Assembly: GCA_902791785.1 (NCBI GenBank)
Contig: CADAXH010000143.1
Coordinates: 1-5,482 of the forward strand
DNA from: an uncultured Ruminococcus sp.
GTDB taxonomy: Bacteria > Bacillota > Clostridia > Oscillospirales > CAG-272
Direction of reading: 5' to 3'
DNA: 5,482 nucleotides
Positions 1 to 3,899 of this stretch are shown one piece after another. The notes under the pieces were generated by a model. The model did not search any database. It was not told the DNA's origin and saw only the letters and a program-made list of their open reading frames with translations. The translations under genes were made by a program, and so were the position numbers. Numbering within the stretch: the first letter of the stretch is position 1; every line of letters starts with the position of its first letter.

Positions 1-365
1 ATGAAGAAATACTGAAACTGCGGTTAAGGTTTATTCTGATGCCGTTTTGTCCTGAGCAGCTCGGGGGACTCCCCACACCAAGAACTCCTTCTGAAATAGT
101 AGGAGAAGAAGTCATCATGAAAGACGGAAAGAATGTCACCGGAGAGTATAACCTCGGAGCAGAAAAATCTTTGAATATCTTACTTGAGAACAGATGCAAG
201 AAAGCTTTACTTAAAGAAAAAAGCCCGTCATGCGGGAAACACAGCACATATGACGGTTCTTTCAGCAACACGCTCATAAAAGGAGAAGGCATAACTGCTT
301 CCCTGCTTCAAAAGAACAACATCAGAATCTATTCTGAAGATGAGCTGGACATTTTGTTTGGGTAG
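1..365 (+). CDS. DUF523 / TudS-like protein, 3' part (5' end outside window)
   Basis: The reading frame is open from base 3 with no start needed, so the gene enters from the left. About 120 residues are present; the family is usually about 140-150. The visible part has the family signature FCPEQLGGLPTPR (Cys codon at 48-50), then a GEYNLGAEKSL helix and the KEKSPSCGKHSTYDGSFS block (Cys codon at 231-233), ending in SEDELDILFG. In characterised DUF523 members (TudS, thiouracil desulfidase) three cysteines hold an iron-sulfur cluster. Two are visible here; the third, in the N-terminal SACLLG-type motif, would lie off the window. An ATG at 39 is in frame but sits inside the conserved domain, one codon before the PFCPEQ stretch, so it is unlikely to be the true start. 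The substrate in this organism is unknown; TudS activity is only inferred from the family. No terminator follows the stop codon. Confidence 0.9.
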   Translation, partial: EEILKLRLRFILMPFCPEQLGGLPTPRTPSEIVGEEVIMKDGKNVTGEYNLGAEKSLNILLENRCKKALLKEKSPSCGKHSTYDGSFSNTLIKGEGITASLLQKNNIRIYSEDELDILFG

Positions 366-367
366 TA

Positions 368-379
368 TTGCGAACGCAA
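368..379. repeat. Inverted repeat TTGCG-AA-CGCAA over the -35 box
   Basis: Two perfect 5-bp arms are separated by AA. The two-base loop is too tight for a good RNA hairpin, and the repeat covers the -35 box, so a repressor operator is a reasonable inference. The protein that would bind is not known. Short palindromes of this size also arise by chance. Confidence 0.4.
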
Positions 380-396
380 ATCAAATAATATATAAT
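368..396 (+). promoter_or_regulatory. Sigma-A promoter of the solute-binding-protein gene
   Basis: The -35 box is TTGCGA (368-373, four of six consensus bases). A 17-bp spacer separates it from a perfect TATAAT -10 box (391-396). It starts two bases after the upstream stop codon, so this gene can be transcribed separately from the DUF523 gene. The predicted transcript start is near 402-404, giving a leader of about 40 bases. The -35 box lies in the palindrome at 368-379. Confidence 0.7.
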
Positions 397-443
397 CTAA
401 ATATGAAAGGTCAAAAACACCATTATTCGAGAGGAGCAAAAAC

Positions 444-1925
444 ATGACGAAAAGATTTTTGACATTTTTACTCTCAGCAGAACGCTCAACCGAAACGACA
501 ACAGCATCAACGGAGACAGAAGTCACCGAGACTGAAGAAAACCAGACGACAACTGAAACAGAACCTGAAACAACAGTTCTTACCGGTCGTGAAAAAATGC
601 CCGGACATGAAGATGTTGATTTCGGCGGACTGACTTTCCTGATTTCTTCCAACTGTGACGGAGACGACTCATGGGAAGACGGAAAAGACTTTTGGGTTGA
701 ATCAATCACAAATGACGCCGTAAATGATGCCGTTTATGAGAGAAACGAAGTCATGAAGAACCTTTATAACTGTGATATTATGGTTGACTCCGGCGGCAAG
801 GACAACGGATTCAATGCTGACGTTGCATCAGGCGGAGGCAAATACATCGCTGCCACTAAATTATACGGCCCTGTAAAGAGCTATGTGTCAGGCACCTATT
901 ACAACCTGCTCAAGCTCGATGTGGATTTCACACAGGATTACTGGGATCAGAACTATATCGACAGTTTCGCAGTTGACGGTAGACTCTTCAACATCGTAGG
1001 AGATTTCTCCATCTGCACATTCAAAGGCGCATGGATCATTTTCTATAACAAAGATGTCTACGAAACCAAATTCTCAGACGTTGACATCTACCAGATGGTC
1101 AGAGAAAAGAAGTGGACATGGGATGCCATGGAAAACATGATGGAAACCATCAAAAACGATGCTAATGGCGACCAGAAATACGAATTCTCCGAAGGATCTG
1201 ATGCAGATATTCTGGGATTCATCTCAACAGACCAGAACGCACAGGGATTCTATTTTGCAACCGGAGAAAGGACTGTAAGGGTTGCTGACGACAAGAGCAC
1301 ATATGTTCCCGCCATACCGACCACCAGAGGAAACGACATACTCGACAGAATGATCAGCTTCCTCAATGTTGAGTCTTATGTAATGACCGGTTACACAAGC
1401 GTTCAGACTGCCCTCCAGAACGGAACAACTCTGTTTGGTGGTGAAGTTCTTGACGTTTTGAGAAGAATGTCAAATGCAGAAAACCTCAGAATAGGCATTT
1501 TACCTCTTCCGATGCTCGATGAAAATCAGGACACTTATCACTGCTACGTAAACCGTCATGCGGTGTCACCTCTGGCAGTTCCGACCTCATATTCAAACCT
1601 CGAAGTCGTGTCCAATTTCCTTACATTGTTCGCTTATCATTCATCCATGATTGTTCGTCCAGCATTCATCAATACCTACAAGTATACTTACACAAGTGAC
1701 GAGGAATCAGCTGAAATGCTCGACATCATTCTCAATAACCGAGTATATGATCCGGGTTACCTTGATGAAATTACTTCAATAACAAGTTTCATCGGTTACA
1801 TTTCAACAATGATATCAAATAAGAAGAACAACTACACCAAATTTGTTGCAAAGATGGAAACATCCATGAACTCCGAAATTGACGAGCTTGTAACAAAGAT
1901 TAAATCAGTTGATGACAACTATTAA
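444..1925 (+). CDS. Extracellular solute-binding protein of an ABC importer, export signal apparently missing
   Basis: This 493-residue protein resembles the type 1 periplasmic-binding-protein-like family that Clostridia carry in many copies, usually for sugars or oligosaccharides. After a Thr/Glu-rich tether (about residues 15-45) come FGGLTFLIS, VNDAVYERNEVMKNLYNCDI (91-111), the SFAVDGRLFNIVGDF region (174-188), FYNKDVYE, KWTWDAMENM (223-232), a DxNxDxKxExxE loop (239-250), and GILPLPMLDENQDTYHCYVN with the following AVPTSYSNLEVV segment. All are typical of the family, and the length is normal. A GAGGAG ribosome site (431-436) sits 7 bases before the ATG, which supports the start. The N-terminus, MTKRFLTFLLSAERSTE, has the basic start and about eight hydrophobic residues, then jumps straight to the tether. 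No lipobox and no Cys is present before residue 71. No permease or ATPase gene is adjacent, so the transported substrate cannot be inferred from context. Confidence 0.88.
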   Translation: MTKRFLTFLLSAERSTETTTASTETEVTETEENQTTTETEPETTVLTGREKMPGHEDVDFGGLTFLISSNCDGDDSWEDGKDFWVESITNDAVNDAVYERNEVMKNLYNCDIMVDSGGKDNGFNADVASGGGKYIAATKLYGPVKSYVSGTYYNLLKLDVDFTQDYWDQNYIDSFAVDGRLFNIVGDFSICTFKGAWIIFYNKDVYETKFSDVDIYQMVREKKWTWDAMENMMETIKNDANGDQKYEFSEGSDADILGFISTDQNAQGFYFATGERTVRVADDKSTYVPAIPTTRGNDILDRMISFLNVESYVMTGYTSVQTALQNGTTLFGGEVLDVLRRMSNAENLRIGILPLPMLDENQDTYHCYVNRHAVSPLAVPTSYSNLEVVSNFLTLFAYHSSMIVRPAFINTYKYTYTSDEESAEMLDIILNNRVYDPGYLDEITSITSFIGYISTMISNKKNNYTKFVAKMETSMNSEIDELVTKIKSVDDNY

Positions 1926-1940
1926 TTCCTGACAATCAAA

Positions 1941-1975
1941 ACACCCTTCCCGCTCGGGAAGGGTGTCGTTTTTTT
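1941..1975 (+). terminator. Strong rho-independent terminator, probably shared by both strands
   Basis: A perfect 11-bp stem (1941-1951 with 1956-1966, ACACCCTTCCC / GGGAAGGGTGT) has a 4-base loop. CG and then seven T (1969-1975) follow. It lies 15 bases after the stop of the solute-binding-protein gene. Read on the minus strand, the same stem ends in GTTTTGATTGT, so it could also end transcripts from secG and the small ORF at 1987-2097, which converge on it. Confidence 0.92.
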
Positions 1976-1986
1976 GTGCTGAAATC

Positions 1987-2097
1987 TTAGCTGACTATGT
2001 AGTATATGACTGCGCCAAGCGCACTGAATGCAAACAGCGCTGCAAGAATCAATGCGACAATTCTTTTCATATTGGAATTTGTTTTTTTGTTTTTCAT
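1987..2097 (-). CDS. Small single-pass membrane protein, 36 residues, unrecognised
   Basis: On the minus strand an ATG at 2097 opens 36 codons ending in TAA at 1987. The product begins MKNKKTNSNMKR (six Lys/Arg in twelve residues). About 21 hydrophobic residues follow (IVALILAALFAFSALGAVIYY), then IVS. This is a convincing N-in single transmembrane helix, or an uncleaved signal anchor. The start is backed only by a weak GCGGGG four bases upstream; the second ATG (codon 10) has no ribosome site at all. It lies 53 bases downstream of secG on the same strand and ends 20 bases before the convergent terminator, so it fills the space as a second gene of the secG transcript would. I do not recognise the family. 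A hydrophobic ORF of this length can arise by chance, but the basic head followed by a clean helix argues for a real gene. Confidence 0.5.
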   Translation of the reverse strand: MKNKKTNSNMKRIVALILAALFAFSALGAVIYYIVS

Positions 2098-2117
2098 AAA
2101 ACCCCGCAAATTAGAAA

Positions 2118-2137
2118 TGGCTGTAATGAAACAGCCA
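2118..2137 (-). terminator. Hairpin after secG, weak or partial terminator
   Basis: A 7-bp perfect stem (TGGCTGT / ACAGCCA) has a 6-base loop and lies 13 bases downstream of the secG stop. On the minus strand it is followed by ATTTCTAATTT, an interrupted U tract. It may reduce rather than abolish transcription into the small downstream ORF, or protect the secG mRNA end. Confidence 0.4.
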
Positions 2138-2150
2138 AGTTTGATTCCAA

Positions 2151-2390
2151 TTAGATTATAAGATAAGAAACAAGAGCAACCACTGCAAATACTATAGTTA
2201 CAATTGTTGTGATCTTTGAAAGCTTTTTATCTTTCATTCCAAGTTTGTTCTTGGCTGCGAATGTATCTGAACCGCCGCCAACAACACCTGTCAGACCTGT
2301 TTTCTTACTGTTCTGAAGAAGAATCAACACTGTAATAACGACTGCCAATACGATAAGTACTGCACCGCAAAGAATCTGTACAACTCCCAT
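2151..2390 (-). CDS. secG: Protein-export membrane protein SecG
   Basis: SecG is the small accessory subunit of the SecYEG translocon in the cytoplasmic membrane and helps SecA-driven export. The 79-residue product has TM1 (about 3-25), then the conserved cytoplasmic loop with LLQNSKKTGLTGVVGGGSD followed by TFAAKNKLGMKDKKLSKIT, then TM2 (about 60-78). Length and signature are typical. A longer reading starts at 2408, but no ribosome site precedes that ATG. GGAG (2398-2401) lies 7 bases before the ATG at 2390, so I take 2390 as the start and drop six extra residues. The gene is divergent from rpsF. No rnr or smpB follows, although in many Bacillota those genes are next to secG. Confidence 0.95.
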   Translation of the reverse strand: MGVVQILCGAVLIVLAVVITVLILLQNSKKTGLTGVVGGGSDTFAAKNKLGMKDKKLSKITTIVTIVFAVVALVSYLII

Positions 2391-2397
2391 TTTAATA

Positions 2398-2401
2398 CTC
2401 C
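2398..2401 (-). promoter_or_regulatory. secG: Ribosome binding site that fixes the secG start
   Basis: GGAG on the minus strand (within GGATTGGAG) lies 7 bases before the ATG at 2390. It lies inside the longer alternative reading that begins at 2408, which itself has no Shine-Dalgarno sequence. Confidence 0.85.
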
Positions 2402-2416
2402 AATCCATATCATTAA

Positions 2417-2431
2417 GTGGCTTACAGCCAC
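2417..2431. repeat. Inverted repeat in the secG leader
   Basis: GTGGCT-TAC-AGCCAC has 6-bp arms and a 3-base centre. It falls in the secG 5' untranslated region, 16 bases upstream of the ribosome site, and could form a small RNA hairpin. Its role is unknown. Confidence 0.4.
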
Positions 2432-2452
2432 AGATATTACTATTTTACTTCG

Positions 2453-2467
2453 GTGACAAAGGGTCAC
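2453..2467. repeat. Inverted repeat GTGAC-N5-GTCAC near the secG transcript start
   Basis: Perfect 5-bp arms lie a few bases downstream of the predicted secG transcript start (about 2472). It could be an operator or an RNA hairpin. It resembles a CRP-type site, but the spacing is one base too long, so I do not assign it to that family. Confidence 0.35.
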
Positions 2468-2478
2468 AAGCAAAGGGT

Positions 2479-2507
2479 ATATTAACATAAGCACCAAAAA
2501 AAATCAA
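2479..2507 (-). promoter_or_regulatory. secG: Probable secG promoter
   Basis: On the minus strand TTGATT (2507-2502) and TAATAT (2484-2479) are separated by 17 bp. Each matches four of six consensus bases. The predicted transcript start near 2472 gives a leader of about 80 bases. The -35 box is 21 bp from the -35 box of the divergent rpsF promoter. Confidence 0.55.
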
Positions 2508-2528
2508 GTCTTTTTATATATATTTTTA

Positions 2529-2557
2529 TTGACAAAAAATAAGGCAGATGATATAAT
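2529..2557 (+). promoter_or_regulatory. Near-perfect sigma-A promoter of the rpsF-ssb-rpsR operon
   Basis: TTGACA (2529-2534), a 17-bp spacer and TATAAT (2552-2557) form a full consensus. The sequence just upstream is A/T tracts (2496-2528), which could act as an UP element. A promoter this strong suits a ribosomal protein operon. The predicted transcript start is near 2564, leaving a leader of about 80 bases. Confidence 0.93.
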
Positions 2558-2565
2558 CGCCGTGT

Positions 2566-2636
2566 AGAAAATCGATAACTATCGAATTTTCTCCTTGCCG
2601 ACATCATTGAATGCCGGTCAATAGTCCATAAGGAGG
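2566..2636 (+). promoter_or_regulatory. Structured rpsF leader, candidate S6:S18 autoregulatory element
   Basis: Hairpin I pairs 2566-2576 with 2581-2592 (11 bp, one bulged A, loop AACT). Hairpin II pairs CCG 2598-2600 with CGG 2615-2617 and CAT 2602-2604 with ATG 2611-2613, around an A/C mismatch, and TTG 2595-2597 with CAA 2619-2621 past one bulged T. CTCCTT (2591-2596) is also the exact complement of AAGGAG (2630-2635) in the rpsF ribosome site. The leader can therefore form a stem that hides the site and encloses the hairpin II core. An alternative hairpin (2606-2610 with 2618-2622) puts CCG in its loop. Known S6:S18 leaders use a CCG motif that mimics the S6:S18 site in 16S rRNA. Matching this leader to that class is inference from the CCG motif, the anti-Shine-Dalgarno pairing and the location. 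Confidence 0.55.
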
Positions 2637-2645
2637 TATTTTACA

Positions 2646-3002
2646 ATGGAAGAAGAAAAAACCGTTGTTGAGGAAACTGCTGTTGTTGAAGAAACAAACG
2701 AAACAACTGAAGTAGCTTCCGACGAAGTCGTTTACGAAACACTTTACGCAGTAGACTGCTCTGTTGACGATGACACAACAAAGGCTGTTGTTGACAAATT
2801 CAAATCATTGATTGAATCAAATGGTTCAATTAAGAAGTTTGAAGAATGGGGAAAACGCAAACTTGCATACCCAATCAACAAGAAGACAGAAGCTTATTAT
2901 GCACTTGTTACATATACAGCTGGATCTGAATTCGTAGAAGAACTCAGCCGTGTCTTCAACATTACAGAAGGCGTTATGCGCTATCTGACAATCAAACTTT
3001 AA
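2646..3002 (+). CDS. rpsF: 30S ribosomal protein S6 with acidic N-terminal extension
   Basis: S6 binds the central domain of 16S rRNA in the small subunit as a heterodimer with S18. The S6 fold starts at YETLYAVD (30-37) and runs through DKFKSLIESNG (50-60), the conserved EEWGKRKLAYPINKKTEAYY (66-85), and FNITEGVMRYLTIKL at the C-terminus. Most S6 proteins are about 95 residues and begin only a few residues before YETLY. This one has 118, because about 27 mostly acidic residues (MEEEKTVVEETAVVEETN...) precede the fold. The start is well supported: AAGGAGG (2630-2636) lies 9 bases before the ATG, and no better start occurs nearer the domain. It is the first gene of an operon with ssb (14-base gap) and rpsR. 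Confidence 0.96.
   Translation: MEEEKTVVEETAVVEETNETTEVASDEVVYETLYAVDCSVDDDTTKAVVDKFKSLIESNGSIKKFEEWGKRKLAYPINKKTEAYYALVTYTAGSEFVEELSRVFNITEGVMRYLTIKL
2664..2699 (+). repeat. 18-bp tandem repeat coding the S6 extension
   Basis: Two 18-base units (2664-2681 and 2682-2699) start with GTTGTTGA(G/A)GAAAC and code for VVEETA and VVEETN. They match at 14 of the first 15 bases. The acidic extension probably grew by this in-frame duplication. Confidence 0.7.
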
Positions 3003-3016
3003 TTTCGGAGGTATTT

Positions 3017-3463
3017 ATGGCAAGCTTGAACAAAGTTATCTTAATCGGACACCTAACCGCAGATCCCGAACTAAAAACAACAGCTGGCAATGCCACAGTA
3101 ACCACTTTTTCAATTGGCGTTCAGCGTCGATTCACAAAGTCTGGTGAAGCTCCTCAGAGCGACTTTTTCAACATAGTTGCTTGGAGAAACACAGCCGAAT
3201 TTATCACCAAATTCTTCAGAAAAGGTAATGCAATCTGCATTGTTGGTTCACTTCAGAACAGAAGTTACGCCGACAAGGACGGAATTAAGCGTTATGTGAC
3301 TGAAGTCCTTGCTGATGAAGCATCATTTGTTGAAAAGAAGAGTGAAGCTTCCGCAAGATTCGATGGCGCAGATTCTAAAGCCCCTTCATTTGATTCATCT
3401 GACACAGATGCTCCAAAGTTTGAAGAAGTAGACAGCGATTCTGATTTGCCATTCTCAATTTAA
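3017..3463 (+). CDS. ssb: Single-stranded DNA-binding protein
   Basis: SSB coats single-stranded DNA in replication, recombination and repair, and recruits partner proteins through its C-terminal tip. The 148-residue product has an OB fold (about 1-105) with NKVILIGHLTADPEL (5-19), FFNIVAWRNTAEF (50-62) and KGNAICIVGSLQNRSY (69-84). A short acidic linker (about 106-139) contains two similar stretches, APSFDSSD and APKFEEVD. The tip is DSDLPFSI. The usual tip ends in Phe (as in DDDLPF), whereas here Ser-Ile follow it. The start is fixed by CGGAGG (3006-3011), 5 bases before the ATG. The position between rpsF and rpsR is the classic one in Bacillota. Confidence 0.96.
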   Translation: MASLNKVILIGHLTADPELKTTAGNATVTTFSIGVQRRFTKSGEAPQSDFFNIVAWRNTAEFITKFFRKGNAICIVGSLQNRSYADKDGIKRYVTEVLADEASFVEKKSEASARFDGADSKAPSFDSSDTDAPKFEEVDSDSDLPFSI

Positions 3464-3485
3464 TCATTGATAGGAGAATTGCATC

Positions 3486-3737
3486 ATGGATAAAGATGTA
3501 CAGAAAACTTCACGTCCCCAAATGCACAACAGAAAGAAAAAAGTATGCGTTTTCTGCGAAGAAAAACGTAATATAGATGATTACAAGGACGTAACAAGAC
3601 TTAAGAAGTTCCTCTCAGAGCGTTATAAAATTCTGCCCCGTAGAGTAACAGGTCTTTGCGCTAAACATCAGCGCGAATTAACAGTTGCTGTAAAGAGAGC
3701 CCGTCACATGGCCCTCATCCCGTTTGTCAGCGACTAA
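3486..3737 (+). CDS. rpsR: 30S ribosomal protein S18, zinc-ribbon form
   Basis: S18 pairs with S6 on the small-subunit platform. The 83-residue product has KKVCVFCEEKRNIDDYKDV (18-36), RLKKFLSERYKILPRRVTGL (38-57) and CAKHQRELTVAVKRARHMALIPFV. Cys21 and Cys24 with Cys58 and His61 make a CxxC...CxxH set, so this is the metal-binding (C+) form rather than the Cys-less form. AGGAG (3472-3476) lies 9 bases before the ATG. The gap to ssb is 22 bases with no terminator, so both genes share the rpsF transcript. The length is normal. Confidence 0.96.
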   Translation: MDKDVQKTSRPQMHNRKKKVCVFCEEKRNIDDYKDVTRLKKFLSERYKILPRRVTGLCAKHQRELTVAVKRARHMALIPFVSD

Positions 3738-3765
3738 GACATGATTGATCAAGGAGAAATGAATC

Positions 3766-3788
3766 TATCCTCTTTTGGATAAATTTTT
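3766..3788 (+). terminator. Weak hairpin with T run after rpsR
   Basis: A 5-bp stem (TATCC 3766-3770 / GGATA 3777-3781) has a TCTTTT loop. AA and five T (3784-3788) follow. The stem is short and AT-rich, so termination may be partial. No better terminator is visible between rpsR and the metallophosphoesterase gene. Confidence 0.35.
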
Positions 3789-3834
3789 ATATTCTCAAGA
3801 TTAGTCAAAACAAATTGGAAAGACAGAAGAAAAA

Positions 3835-3865
3835 TTAAACAATTAAGAATAAAAAGTTATATAAT
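3835..3865 (+). promoter_or_regulatory. Possible promoter of the metallophosphoesterase gene
   Basis: A perfect TATAAT (3860-3865) lies 34 bases before the start codon. The best -35 in reach is TTAAAC (3835-3840), with a poor match and a 19-bp spacer. The whole stretch is very AT-rich, so a chance -10 box is possible. Confidence 0.35.
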
Positions 3866-3899
3866 AATTGATGTAAAATATCGTTGAGCAAGGAGTATT

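Noticed and set aside
1..15. ATG at base 1 as a gene start
   Set aside because: It is out of frame with the DUF523 coding sequence and hits a stop after four codons.
329..709. 126-residue ORF on the minus strand
   Set aside because: It is antisense to the DUF523 end and the solute-binding-protein start. Its Ser/Val-rich product is the mirror of the Thr/Glu-coding stretch, and it crosses a good plus-strand promoter.
2071..2151. 8-bp inverted repeat ATTGGAAT / ATTCCAAT about 65 bases apart
   Set aside because: It is short, widely spaced and AT-rich. One arm overlaps the secG end. Chance is likely.
1963..2154. 63-residue Cys-rich ORF on the plus strand
   Set aside because: It begins inside the terminator stem, has no ribosome site, and is antisense to the small membrane ORF.
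2391..2408. Upstream ATG of secG at 2408
   Set aside because: There is no ribosome site in front of it. GGAG serves the ATG at 2390, and SecG proteins normally begin right at TM1.
2453..2468. CRP-like site at GTGAC-N5-GTCAC
   Set aside because: The half-site spacing is one base too long, and classical CRP control is not expected in this group. Kept only as an unnamed palindrome.
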